The position numbers were made by a program, and so were the translations under genes. A stretch of 43,294 bases of DNA from a virus: IMG/VR virus record IMGVR_UViG_3300044961_000036, positions 1 through 43,294 of that record. The stretch is one strand, 5' to 3'. A model generated the notes under the pieces. That model was not told the origin of the DNA. It saw only the letters and a list, made by a program, of their open reading frames with translations, and searched no databases. This document shows, in pieces, positions 33,069-41,726 of the stretch. Numbering within the stretch: position 1 is the first letter of the stretch; each line of letters opens with the position of its first letter.

Positions 33069-35230
33069 GTTAGCACCTGCTTCCAGGAATATACACCGGC
33101 AGAAGTAGCTCCGCAAATCCAAAGGGAACTATTCAACGAAACAGTGCGCCTATCGAAAAAGAACAGCCCCTCATGGTCGGACGAGCACACTTGGCCGCCA
33201 TGAACCGTCGTTCCTAATCCCAGTTGAAGCGATGGGGTAATTGTCCTTGGCAACGTCATGCCAAGCTGGAATTTGATTTCCATAGATGGCGTATTTTGCG
33301 CATAAAACCGCAGACCGCCGTACCCGCTCAACAGCGCAGCCGGTCCATTTAGGAATCCTGCCACCGAACTCCACTGTAATCCGTAACTTCTCATCTGTCC
33401 CGAGTTGGTAGATATGGTTGGGTCAGTGAAGAAATCGTTTGGGAAATATGCATACGAGCGTCCTAACGGAACATCAAAATGATCGACGGTTTGCTGCTTC
33501 CAGGATTTATCAACAGATTCTGTGTAAATTGCTGGAGTAGTATTTGTTGGCGTGCGGTTGCCTCCTGTAGCAAAAACTTGATTGCTGGTTGGCGTTACTC
33601 GAACGTTAGTCAAGCCGACATTAGTCGAGAACTCACGATATCCTATCTCAGCACCCAAAGTCTTTATCTCGCCACCGAAGACTTTAAACCCATCGACGCC
33701 GCGCACGGCAAAGCGCCCCTCAATGTAATTATTTGTAAATTCAAAATTGCAATAAATGGTGCCTGTGCCGTCATGCACAGTGTTATAAAGCAACTGCACC
33801 GCTAAGGCGGCAGGATTGACGAATCCTAGCGTGCGGCCACGATCCAAGTATGAATCAGTGACGCGAACATTACACCTTGGACGGAAGAGAGGATTTGTTG
33901 GTGCCCCGATGCTATAGAAATACAAGGACCGCGCCTCATTGTCCCTGAACGTTGAACTGATAATGTTAACGCTATTTAAGCCACCGCCGGACGGGCTGAG
34001 GCCGTCGTTTTCATACCAAGTACCAGTAGCGTAACACCGGAAGTCCGGGGCACCCAGAGTAGCGCAAAAATTGCCGTTGGTATTGACCGTCTCGCCGTTG
34101 AGCGTGCGCCCGTTATTAGTGGCGGTCGAAGATATGAAACTGTAATCAAATACGCCGTTCAGCGTAACGCCATGACGCCGATTATAACTCGTATCCGTGT
34201 TGATTATCGTCACATGTTGAATCGGAAGACAAGTCGCTTCATCGCTGGGGCATATCGTATTTGGCGTAGTCCGGGGCTGCTCATACCCTGCAAGTTCGAT
34301 GCCATCCGCGCCGCAATAAGTGAAGCTGGAATTCTCAATCCACAAATCCCTCACCCACCCAAGCGCGGCGATGCAATGGTTGCCCCCATCTTCCTGCGAA
34401 GGCGTAACGATGTTGGTTGTCAGCGCCCGGTTTCCATTGATATGGACATTTTCAACGCGAATTTGCTCTAATCCTCCTATCGTGCCCTGAGGCCGAGCCC
34501 CAGAAGAAGTTTGTAGGCCGTTTATCAATAGAGCCGTCAAAAACGCAGTATCACCCGCCGAAAGAACTGTCAGCCGGTAATTACGAATAGTCATTTTTGA
34601 CTTGAGATTGACCGAAGTAACCGCCGAATAGCACCCATAACCGTCCAAGACTCCGTAGGCCGGAAGCGCATTGATCGCCGCTTGGATTGCGGCGGTGTCG
34701 TTTGTAACCCCATCACAAACAGCGCCAAAATCACGAGGACTAAAAATTTGATCGAGTTTTGCTCTAACATTTGTTGCGATTGCTCCCGAAGCCGAAGAAG
34801 TATAGGTGACGTTTTGCGCCGCAATCGTTGTAAGCGTCCCAGCACCATACGGATAATTGAAACCACGAGTTCCGGTATAGGCTATTGACGCCGAGCCGGT
34901 TATGTTGAACCGAATCCAAGGATGATAACCAATCCCATACCCGTAACAAGTCGCCGCGCCGTTCTGCACAAGGCTGGCAAGATCCGAAAAATTGGTCCAA
35001 GGCCCAGTATTGGAACTATCCGAATACTGAATCTGAACGGAGTATGTAGGAGAAAATCCAGTTACGCAAAATCCGTGATAGTCGTTCCTCCGCGTTGTCT
35101 CGCTTCGGTTGTCGATGGCTGCATTGCTTGTGATGCCATTAATCGCCGTATATTGCAGCGGCGTCGGCTGCTGAGCGAACATGAAAGCAGCCACAAGCAA
35201 CAAGCCGATCCTAACGCCAGTAGTAAGCAT
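33059..35230 (-). CDS. Exported beta-helix (pectate-lyase-like) protein with signal peptide
   Basis: 723 residues from ATG 35230 with AGGAGA upstream. The N-terminus MLTTGVRIGLLLVAAFMFAQ is a Sec-type signal peptide, probably cut before QQPT. The pectate-lyase-3 entry motif FSPRDFGAVCDGVTNDTAAI lies at about 163-183. Residues to about 560 carry beta-helix rungs (IEGRFAVRGVDGFKVFGGEI). The C-terminus has VCSSDHEGLFFFDRR ... LWICG, a two-Cys cap. There are 14 cysteines, an even number and about 2.5 times the density of the 1180-residue cytoplasmic tailspike, fitting disulphides formed outside the cytoplasm. It may be a polysaccharide-binding or depolymerising protein released from, or shown on, the infected cell. 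A virion fibre that kept a captured leader remains possible. Confidence 0.7.
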   Translation of the reverse strand: MLTTGVRIGLLLVAAFMFAQQPTPLQYTAINGITSNAAIDNRSETTRRNDYHGFCVTGFSPTYSVQIQYSDSSNTGPWTNFSDLASLVQNGAATCYGYGIGYHPWIRFNITGSASIAYTGTRGFNYPYGAGTLTTIAAQNVTYTSSASGAIATNVRAKLDQIFSPRDFGAVCDGVTNDTAAIQAAINALPAYGVLDGYGCYSAVTSVNLKSKMTIRNYRLTVLSAGDTAFLTALLINGLQTSSGARPQGTIGGLEQIRVENVHINGNRALTTNIVTPSQEDGGNHCIAALGWVRDLWIENSSFTYCGADGIELAGYEQPRTTPNTICPSDEATCLPIQHVTIINTDTSYNRRHGVTLNGVFDYSFISSTATNNGRTLNGETVNTNGNFCATLGAPDFRCYATGTWYENDGLSPSGGGLNSVNIISSTFRDNEARSLYFYSIGAPTNPLFRPRCNVRVTDSYLDRGRTLGFVNPAALAVQLLYNTVHDGTGTIYCNFEFTNNYIEGRFAVRGVDGFKVFGGEIKTLGAEIGYREFSTNVGLTNVRVTPTSNQVFATGGNRTPTNTTPAIYTESVDKSWKQQTVDHFDVPLGRSYAYFPNDFFTDPTISTNSGQMRSYGLQWSSVAGFLNGPAALLSGYGGLRFYAQNTPSMEIKFQLGMTLPRTITPSLQLGLGTTVHGGQVCSSDHEGLFFFDRRTVSLNSSLWICGATSAGVYSWKQVLTWP

Positions 35231-35861
35231 TCAGTTCGTCTCCTAGGATTGGCGCACCAGTGGTTGACCAGTTCACATTGGTCGCCACAGGAGCCGCCGC
35301 GTTCAAAATCAATGTATTTCCACCCAGAACGTTAACAATAGTGTACGTAACGCTATTGATCACGATGTTGAGGCCCTGCATAGAGTAACGGAAGTTGCTT
35401 CCACTCACCAAAGTTACAGCGGTCCCGTTCGTGTTGCAAAGCCCGCTAAACCCACGCAGGGTAATGACGTTAGCCGCCACACTGTAATCCACACCGGCAC
35501 GCAAAATCATGCCGTTCCGATAGAGAAGCAATCGGATCGGATTTAATAGCAGCGAGAAAATTACATTCGCGCCATTGACGAAGCCGGTTGGTATTTCTTG
35601 GCGCGGAGCCGCCAAAGCCGCCGGAGCCTTGAAGGTCGTATTGTAGTAAAGCTGAGACGGCTGAACTCCAGACGCCTCAGCCGTGCCATCGTTGGCCGAT
35701 TGGATCAGGCTGGTCAGAAGAAGCGCCGGTATTTTGTCCAGTGTTTGAGGACCAGCGCCCCAAACTTCATCAACAAATGTTTCCCCATTGGGATTGGTAG
35801 TCAATGCAAGATCCTGCAAGGCCATTGGCCGCATGTATGCGGTTCCGGCTGTTGGTGTCAT
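35211..35861 (-). CDS. Tail-fibre-associated structural-type protein, 216 aa
   Basis: ATG 35861 has AAGGAGC upstream; the 3' end overlaps the next gene by 20 bases. Residues about 90-150 (VNGANVIFSLLLNPIRLLLY, then RNGMILRAGVDYSVAANVIT) follow the 'nGsNttFtL...LyrNGvl...vDYtv...iT' pattern found in many phage fibre and baseplate proteins. The C-terminus is beta-rich. There is no signal peptide, unlike its neighbours. It might be the attachment module for the exported beta-helix or repeat proteins. The family pattern is seen; the partner is inferred. Confidence 0.5.
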   Translation of the reverse strand: MTPTAGTAYMRPMALQDLALTTNPNGETFVDEVWGAGPQTLDKIPALLLTSLIQSANDGTAEASGVQPSQLYYNTTFKAPAALAAPRQEIPTGFVNGANVIFSLLLNPIRLLLYRNGMILRAGVDYSVAANVITLRGFSGLCNTNGTAVTLVSGSNFRYSMQGLNIVINSVTYTIVNVLGGNTLILNAAAPVATNVNWSTTGAPILGDELNAYYWR

Positions 35862-35887
35862 ACGACGCTCCTTATCTCAACTTGAGA

Positions 35888-36322
35888 CTACTGCTTCACC
35901 CAGACCAAAGAACTGCCGTCTGGGCTCGAACGAAGTTCATAGCCATTCGCTCCGTACTTCGTCTGCAAATTCTTGATGGTCATTTCCAAAGCGCCGTTGA
36001 ATTGAACGGCACGTTGATTGATCTCACTGAACTTGCGGCCATCTTCGGTAAGCAACCAATTATTGAACAACTGCTTAGCCGCGCTCTCGGCGCTCAACGC
36101 TTCCGCCTGGAGCGCACGCACCCGCGCCTGATCCTCAATGGTCAACGCCACCGGAGCCGCCGGTCCAGCCGGAGTGGTAACGGTGGCATTAGGGTTGGTC
36201 GTCTGAGCCTGCAAGTTATGGTTGTCGCAGATGATCAGCGCAACCACAACCACAACCATGACAATTGGCAGAATGAACGACAGCGCCGAGCGCATCGTTA
36301 TTTTCCAATCAATGCAATACAT
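35888..36322 (-). CDS. Protein with N-terminal membrane segment, spanin-like or exported
   Basis: 144 residues from ATG 36322 with AAGGAGAAAG upstream. A strongly hydrophobic segment (SFILPIVMVVVVVALIIC) occupies about 14-31, followed by DNHNLQAQTT, which could be either a signal-anchor boundary or a cleavage site. A Pro/Ala/Thr linker and a helical domain with EALSAESAAKQLFNNWLL follow. One membrane segment plus a periplasmic helical domain of about 110 residues suits an inner-membrane spanin subunit, but no outer-membrane partner is found nearby. It lies between the two exported proteins. Confidence 0.5.
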   Translation of the reverse strand: MYCIDWKITMRSALSFILPIVMVVVVVALIICDNHNLQAQTTNPNATVTTPAGPAAPVALTIEDQARVRALQAEALSAESAAKQLFNNWLLTEDGRKFSEINQRAVQFNGALEMTIKNLQTKYGANGYELRSSPDGSSLVWVKQ

Positions 36323-36341
36323 AAACTTTCTCCTTACTCAA

Positions 36342-39300
36342 CTAGTACTGGGCGAAAGTCAGATAACCTTCGCCAGCCGCCGACGAAGCTGTTTGTATAC
36401 ACAAAGCATCTCCGCCGACAGATTGCATTATCATACCAACTCCTGAACCACCTTGGTAGATAGTATTTATTGCAATTGGTATCTGTCCAGTAATGTTCGT
36501 TGTACCGGTATTGCAATTTGTTCCAGTGCCGGATATAAACCGGAACGTCCCGGCAGCGGATGCACCAAAAGTCACTTGACATACCCGCACACGCCTTGAG
36601 CCGGAGGCCGCTACAATTGCCGAAGTAGACGACGCACCAACGGAAAAGACTGCCACTTGGTCGCATACCGGCATCGGCGCATTCACGCCTACCGAGTCGG
36701 AGCCCCTGCCGCCAACTCTCATACCAGAAGCAGCAGATCCAGGCTGCAAGTCCCAAGTTGAGCCATTAAACAACGTGGGAGCCACGCCAACGATAGAGCC
36801 ATTTCCGTTGCTGTCCACCAGCCTAGCCGCACGGTTAAATGCCATGCCATCCGACAGGCCCCCATCATTTTGCAGAGTCGCGAGTACGCCTCCAGAGTTA
36901 CCGAACACCCGGCGAGCGTTAGTGCCATCGCTCAAGCCCATCATGACTGGGTTTCCGGCCACGGCTGATCCAGCCGCCGCCGCGCCCTGTGCAAAAACAC
37001 CGTTGGTCGTACCGCGCAAGCGATCCCAGGTTGTGCCGTTAAAGACCGATGGAAACACCTGAAGGGGCACATTCGTTGCCGTGTCAGTGTAAGGATTCGC
37101 GGCTGAGTTTGATGCTGCATCCGCCGGAGTTGCGGCGATCACCGTAGCGAGCGCTCCACCGGTCGTGAACAACGGAGCCCGCACGTTACCGGAAGAGTCT
37201 CGCCCGGCAACAAATACTGGATTTCCTGCCACCGCCGCGCCGGAGGCCGCCGCGCCGACAACATTTGGCCTGCCAGCCGTATCGGTGAGCAGGTTGCGAG
37301 CATTGGTGCCATCAGAGCCCCCCATAAGAACCGGATTCCCAGAAATTGCCGCCGCGTTGGCCGCCAAGCCACCCACGCCAAGCGCCCCAGAAATGCCGCC
37401 CGTCACAACGGGGTTCCCGGCAACTTGAGTCAAGTTACTGGAGAAATTGCCCGTTCCGGCGTTGGCGGTTACCGTGCCCGTCACGACTGCGTTCAAGTTG
37501 CTTCCTGTCGGCTGGACTACCGTCACGTTCCCCGAAACCGTGGCAGTGACCGACCCTGAATTGATATCGACCGACAAACGCCCAGCCGCCGTTGTCAAAA
37601 TGCTTCGTGCGTTGGTGCCATCTGTACCGCCGATCAGCACCGGATTCCCCACCACTGCCGCGCCAGACGCCGCCCCACCGAACACCTGAGCGTTCAAGTT
37701 AGAGGCCGTAGCCTGTCCAACCGTGAAAGTGCCTGACCCCGCGTTGGCTGTGATTGTGCCGGAATTGACTTCGACCGACAACCGGCCAGCCGAACTGGTG
37801 AGCAGTGAACGGGCATTGACGCCATCAGAGCCGCCCATGAGTACCGGATTCCCGGCCACCGCCGCGCCCGAGGCCGCCGCCCCGACGACGACCGGCCTGC
37901 CACTGGCATCCGTCGCCAAGCTTCTTGCGTTGGTGCCATCGGAGCCAGCGACAAGCACCGGGTTGCCGGAAACCGCCGCGCCATTGGCCGCGCCGCCGAA
38001 CACCTGAGCATTGAGGCCGGAAGCGGTGCTTTGAACGACCGTGAAGTTGCCAGTCCCGGCGTTGGCTGTCACCGTACCCTGAACGGTCGCATTCAGGTTT
38101 GCGGCTGTTGGCTGAACGACCGTGAAGTTCCCGGAGCCGACAACCGTAAGGGTGCCACCGTTCACATCCACGGATAAGCGCCCGGCGGTACTCACCGCCA
38201 GAGCGCGAACATTTGTGCCGTCCGAACCGCCCATCAAAAGGGGATTGCCAGCCACGGCTGAGCCAGCCGCCGCCGGGCCTTGCGCAAAGAGGCCGGTCGT
38301 CGAGCCCCTGAGCCGGTCAAGCGTGGTCCCATTGAACAGCATGGGCAACGTCGTCTGGGGAGCGTATCCGGTAAGATGCGCCGCGTAGCCGACAACATTC
38401 GCCACGCCATCCGCGCTTGCGATGCCGTTCGTAGTCGCCAAGACGCCATCGGTCGTTGCCCGCAAAGAGCGAGCGTTGGTGCCGTCCGATGCGCCGGTCA
38501 ACACTGGATTCCCGGCCACCGCCGCCCCGGAGGCCGCCGCGCCGACCGAAATTATCCGGCCAGAAGTGTCAGTCAAAACAGTTCTGGCGTTGGTGCCATC
38601 GGAGCCAGCCGTCAGCACCGGGTTTCCGGTCACAGCCGCCCCGGAGGCCCCAGCGCCTTGGACCTGAGCATTCAAGTTGGAAGCGGTGGGTTGACTCACT
38701 TGAGACAACAAGTTAGAAGCGGTCCCCTGAACCACTGTGAAGTTACCCGTCCCAGCGTTCGCCGTGACAGTACCTACGACCGTGGCATTGAGGTTTCCGG
38801 CGGTAGGCTGAATCACGGTTACATTGCCGGACACCGTGGCCGTCACGTTCCCAGAGTTGACTTCGACCGACAAGCGCCCGGCAGAGCTTGTCAAAAGCGA
38901 ACGCGCATTCGTTCCATCCGAGCCAGCCACCAAAACCGGATTACCGGATGCAGCCGCGCCGTTGGCCGCCGTGCCCACCACCTGCGCATTCAAATTGGCG
39001 GCAGTCCCCTGAACCACCGTGAAGTTACCCGTTCCAGCGTTTGCCGTGACGGTTCCGACGACCGTAGCATTCAGATCCGCCGCAACGGCCTGCGTCACAG
39101 CAATTGTTCCCGAATTGACCTCGACCGACAAGCGCCCGGCGGTGCTAGTCAAAAGCGCCCTCGCCGCGCCCCCAACATCCACGCCACCGGCCAGCAACGG
39201 ATTTGCCGTCGTCAAAGTGCCTGCCGTGACGTTGCCTTGGACAAAGAGCCCGGTAGGCGTTCCTCGAAGGCGATCCCAGGTCGCACCATTAAAAACGATG

Positions 39301-39725
39301 GGAGCCACGCCCAAAACGCCGTCGCCGGAAGCAGTTACCAGACGCGCAAGCGCCGTATTTGCCACCCCATCCGCGCCGGTATTCGTCACGGAATTCACGA
39401 CGACACCGGATGAATTTGTCCTGAGCGTCAGCAAATTGGTGCCATCCCAGCCACCAACGCGAACGGGATTTGCCGTCGCCGCTGCGCCTTCCGCCTGCGT
39501 TCCCTGGATGTTGCTTGCGAGCGATCCAGAAGAAAGCGTGACGAGCAGATTGCCGGATGAATCGGTGCGAATGGAGCGCACCAAAGTCCCATCCCAACCG
39601 GCAACCTGAACAGGATTGCCGCCTGGAGTCGCGCCGTTGCTTGCAGGGCCTACGACGCGGATAGTAGAAGTCGGGGTTTGCGAAAACAGGCACCCCGCCG
39701 CAAGAAACAGCGCAAAAAATTTCAT
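36342..39725 (-). CDS. Exported 1127-aa repeat protein (adhesin/fibre-like)
   Basis: ATG 39725 has AAGGTGGAG upstream, two bases after the previous gene. The N-terminus MKFFALFLAAGCLFSQTPTS is an export signal; AAGC could be a weak lipobox, so a lipoprotein is possible. The body is about 14 imperfect copies of a GNPVLxGGSDGTNARxLxT unit with spacers such as GRLSVEVNSG and TVTANAGTGNFTVVQ. The last 115 residues are a distinct domain with five cysteines, from MPVCDQVAVFSVGASSTSA to the final GEGYLTFAQY, a C-terminal type I recall from other fibre-like proteins. The product is likely a long beta-rich surface or fibre protein. The GNPV units are far from any enzyme. Confidence 0.65.
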   Translation of the reverse strand: MKFFALFLAAGCLFSQTPTSTIRVVGPASNGATPGGNPVQVAGWDGTLVRSIRTDSSGNLLVTLSSGSLASNIQGTQAEGAAATANPVRVGGWDGTNLLTLRTNSSGVVVNSVTNTGADGVANTALARLVTASGDGVLGVAPIVFNGATWDRLRGTPTGLFVQGNVTAGTLTTANPLLAGGVDVGGAARALLTSTAGRLSVEVNSGTIAVTQAVAADLNATVVGTVTANAGTGNFTVVQGTAANLNAQVVGTAANGAAASGNPVLVAGSDGTNARSLLTSSAGRLSVEVNSGNVTATVSGNVTVIQPTAGNLNATVVGTVTANAGTGNFTVVQGTASNLLSQVSQPTASNLNAQVQGAGASGAAVTGNPVLTAGSDGTNARTVLTDTSGRIISVGAAASGAAVAGNPVLTGASDGTNARSLRATTDGVLATTNGIASADGVANVVGYAAHLTGYAPQTTLPMLFNGTTLDRLRGSTTGLFAQGPAAAGSAVAGNPLLMGGSDGTNVRALAVSTAGRLSVDVNGGTLTVVGSGNFTVVQPTAANLNATVQGTVTANAGTGNFTVVQSTASGLNAQVFGGAANGAAVSGNPVLVAGSDGTNARSLATDASGRPVVVGAAASGAAVAGNPVLMGGSDGVNARSLLTSSAGRLSVEVNSGTITANAGSGTFTVGQATASNLNAQVFGGAASGAAVVGNPVLIGGTDGTNARSILTTAAGRLSVDINSGSVTATVSGNVTVVQPTGSNLNAVVTGTVTANAGTGNFSSNLTQVAGNPVVTGGISGALGVGGLAANAAAISGNPVLMGGSDGTNARNLLTDTAGRPNVVGAAASGAAVAGNPVFVAGRDSSGNVRAPLFTTGGALATVIAATPADAASNSAANPYTDTATNVPLQVFPSVFNGTTWDRLRGTTNGVFAQGAAAAGSAVAGNPVMMGLSDGTNARRVFGNSGGVLATLQNDGGLSDGMAFNRAARLVDSNGNGSIVGVAPTLFNGSTWDLQPGSAASGMRVGGRGSDSVGVNAPMPVCDQVAVFSVGASSTSAIVAASGSRRVRVCQVTFGASAAGTFRFISGTGTNCNTGTTNITGQIPIAINTIYQGGSGVGMIMQSVGGDALCIQTASSAAGEGYLTFAQY
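36900..39640 (-). repeat. About 14 coding repeats in the 1127-aa gene
   Basis: Units built on GNPV-L-x-G-G-S-D-G-T-N-A-R recur from about 39640 down to 36900. They alternate with two spacer types of unequal length, so the period is irregular. Several units share long near-identical DNA stretches, a likely site for recombination-driven length change. Confidence 0.85.
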
Positions 39726-39726
39726 A

Positions 39727-40077
39727 TTACTCCACCTTTGCGAAAACCTGAATCGTCAAGTTATTTGCCGCCGGACGTAGGTTAAAAGCCGAAAGATCAA
39801 TGTTCATAAAACTTCCATCAAGAGAAAACTCGTTAAGGAAGTTATCTGTAGCGTTACGGGTAACAGCATAGCCAGTGTCGCTACCTCCGGTCATAGTGGC
39901 ATCGCCAATATAGACCGTGCCATCGGAACCATTTGCCTGCATCATGATACGCAGACTTTTCACCATCTTTGGATAGTTAGGATTGATCGCTTGCAGCAAC
40001 GTGTGAAGGTTATACACGGTTGCAGAACTTGCAAGCGTCAAGAGGCGTGAAATTGTGGATTCAATATAGGTCGCCAT
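39727..40077 (-). CDS. Small structural-type protein, 116 aa
   Basis: Start placed at ATG 40077, with AAAGGGG upstream; an upstream ATG at 40158 would add 27 residues unlike the rest (Cys/Pro/Arg-rich) and would read through the stem-loop at 40111-40133. The protein begins MATYIESTISRLLTLASSAT and continues VYNLHTLLQAINPNYPKMVK, with beta-rich later parts (GSDGTVYIGDATMTGGSDTG). Proteins of this type are common beside fibre genes in environmental phages, probably as small virion structural proteins. No signal peptide. Function not shown. Confidence 0.6.
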   Translation of the reverse strand: MATYIESTISRLLTLASSATVYNLHTLLQAINPNYPKMVKSLRIMMQANGSDGTVYIGDATMTGGSDTGYAVTRNATDNFLNEFSLDGSFMNIDLSAFNLRPAANNLTIQVFAKVE

Positions 40078-40110
40078 GCGGCCCCTTTCTTTTCTGCATC
40101 CAGACGCAAT

Positions 40111-40133
40111 TGAGCCCGGACAAGCCGGGCTCA
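40111..40133 (-). terminator. Perfect 9-bp stem-loop, terminator-like
   Basis: TGAGCCCGG and CCGGGCTCA pair perfectly across the loop ACAAG. It lies in the 109-base gap between the 241-aa gene and the 116-aa gene. No U-run follows in either direction. It may reduce read-through or protect the 3' end of the upstream message, separating the ssb group from the exported group. Confidence 0.5.
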
Positions 40134-40186
40134 AGGCCGAGCGAAGTCCAGTCTCCACTCAGCATACTGTATTCGTGCAAAATCAG

Positions 40187-40912
40187 CTATACGTCTCCAC
40201 CTTCCATTGCTGTGCTTTGCGAATAGCTGGAGATCGGCGGAGCCTGCACGTTGACCGTTTTGCGCCCATAGGTCTGCGCGGCCAACTGCTTCAAGCCGTT
40301 CAATTCCGCCTGGATTTCAGCGGATGTTGGCGGTTTCTGGTAAGTGTTGAACGACATTGATGGGCCAATCGTCATGCCCGGCGGCAGGTAGCTGATCTTG
40401 ACGCTTCCACCGCCAAGTACCTCTTGGGAGCCTGGAAGCATCTGAACTTGGCGTATCAGCGTCAAGTCTTCGCTCATGCCGGTCGCCCGAATGACTATCG
40501 ACGGCGGCAACATCGGCGACAAATAGCCCGCAAGATCCGAAACGTCGCCCCAATACTCGCGCTCCTGCCCCGGCTTGGGCATCGGCGCATCGAAGTTCAT
40601 GGCGGGCGCTGGAATCGCCCGGCTGCGATCTACCGCCGTATCGATTGCGCTTCTCTGCGCCATCACGATATCATCCGGCGAAGCAGCGACAAGGCCACCA
40701 CCAAGGCCGCCCACGAGCGTACCGAATTCGACTTTTGGTGCAGGCGCTTGAATTGATGGAGAAATGGCTCCTTGCGCCTGCACCAAGCCGCCAGTCCCCT
40801 GGAGTTGACCGGCGATCTCAAGAAAATCCACCACGCGGTCGGCGATCTGCGAAATGTCGCCAACGCCCTTGTTTTTGCAGTCCAACAGAGCCCGGATGAT
40901 GATTTCGCGCAT
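40187..40912 (-). CDS. Hypothetical protein, 241 aa
   Basis: Starts at ATG 40912 in a TAATG overlap with the membrane coiled-coil gene. The N-terminus is helical (REIIIRALLDCKNKGVGDIS, QIADRVVDFLEIAGQLQ). A Gly/Ala/Pro-rich middle follows, then a segment with IVIRATGMSEDLTLIRQVQM, and a helical piece PTSAEIQAELNGLKQLAAQT before a Ser-rich tail. No membrane segment or catalytic motif stands out. It is coupled to the membrane protein gene, suggesting a joint task. Function unknown. Confidence 0.6.
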   Translation of the reverse strand: MREIIIRALLDCKNKGVGDISQIADRVVDFLEIAGQLQGTGGLVQAQGAISPSIQAPAPKVEFGTLVGGLGGGLVAASPDDIVMAQRSAIDTAVDRSRAIPAPAMNFDAPMPKPGQEREYWGDVSDLAGYLSPMLPPSIVIRATGMSEDLTLIRQVQMLPGSQEVLGGGSVKISYLPPGMTIGPSMSFNTYQKPPTSAEIQAELNGLKQLAAQTYGRKTVNVQAPPISSYSQSTAMEGGDV

Positions 40913-41667
40913 TATCTTAGCTCCATCTTTCCGAAAACGTCGTTTTGCTCCCCCAGCGCTTCCTCAATGAATCGCGAAGCATTTGCAGCCGCATCGCGCA
41001 CTTGAGCTTCAGCTTCAGACGGTAGAAGGCCGGAACGGATAAGCTCGTCTTTTTCAGCCTTGATGAACGCTTCGTCTGGTTGGTATGGAATGAGAGCATC
41101 CCGGTCGCGCTGCCTTTCGCGGGGAGAACTATCCCCAGGGAACATCATGCGCCGGAACGATTCCACGGCATAGGTCAATTCCTGGACTTGCAAGACAAGC
41201 TTGTCCACGATCCTGACCATGCCCTGCTCATACTTTGGCAATTCCAAGACGGCGGCCTCCAGCGCTTTTCCATTTGCCGCCACCTGATCCATCGCCTCTT
41301 TGATCTCCCTGGTGCCCCGTTCGTACTGCTTAGAGTACGCCGCCGCAAACTCTTCAGTCATGCCGGACAATACGCGCTCATGGAAACTACGCGCCTCCGC
41401 AACCGAATTTATCAACCCAGCCACCTGTTTGCTCATTTCCGAGACGGCCCCCTGCAAGCCGCTCGACGACCTCTCGATTGCTTCCACGGCGTCTCCGAAC
41501 TTCTTTCCTGTTTCTCGGATGCTGGCAGAATGAGAGTCCAGGATTGCGTGGATTGCCCCAATTCGACCCGACACCCATTTTGTCATCATCAGGATCGCGC
41601 CAAACAAGGCAAGACCCACCAATAGTACTAGTACAATACAGACCAGAAAAATCTCAAGGTTTGTCAT
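40912..41667 (-). CDS. Membrane-anchored coiled-coil protein, 251 aa
   Basis: I choose ATG 41667, since AAGGA lies eight bases before it; an ATG at 41691 has no ribosome binding site. The N-terminus MTNLEIFLVCIVLVLLVGLA continues as a single membrane segment. A long coiled coil follows to about residue 165 (EAIERSSSGLQGAVSEMSKQ, NSVAEARSFHERVLSGMTEE, KEAMDQVAANGKALEAAVLE). The C-terminal 60 residues are charged and helical. The shape resembles methyl-accepting or RmuC-like coiled coils without their signature domains. Next to ssb, it might tether replication or other DNA work to the membrane, but this is only a guess. Confidence 0.6.
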   Translation of the reverse strand: MTNLEIFLVCIVLVLLVGLALFGAILMMTKWVSGRIGAIHAILDSHSASIRETGKKFGDAVEAIERSSSGLQGAVSEMSKQVAGLINSVAEARSFHERVLSGMTEEFAAAYSKQYERGTREIKEAMDQVAANGKALEAAVLELPKYEQGMVRIVDKLVLQVQELTYAVESFRRMMFPGDSSPRERQRDRDALIPYQPDEAFIKAEKDELIRSGLLPSEAEAQVRDAAANASRFIEEALGEQNDVFGKMELR

Positions 41668-41726
41668 ATCAATTATCCTTATCGTTGTCATTTTCGATGC
41701 TTATATTTGCATTCGCGCTTGATGAC

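Noticed and set aside
38280-39413. Long plus-strand open frame (377 codons) inside the repeat region
   Set aside because: It is antisense to the 1127-residue gene; the Arg/Ser-rich product mirrors the repeat DNA in another frame, with no start signal or domain.
36900-39640. CRISPR-like array
   Set aside because: The repeats are long, in-frame coding units of uneven spacing, without short identical repeats or unique spacers.
36342-39725. Variable-region target of a diversity-generating retroelement
   Set aside because: No reverse transcriptase or template repeat is visible in the window, and the repeats are ordinary protein modules, not an adenine-biased variable repeat pair.
40078-40158. 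N-terminal extension of the 116-residue protein from ATG 40158
   Set aside because: The added residues are unlike the body, span a perfect stem-loop, and the ATG at 40077 has the ribosome binding site.
40134-40187. Promoter in the gap before the 116-residue gene
   Set aside because: TTGCAC and AT-rich hexamers occur but never at 16-18 base spacing.
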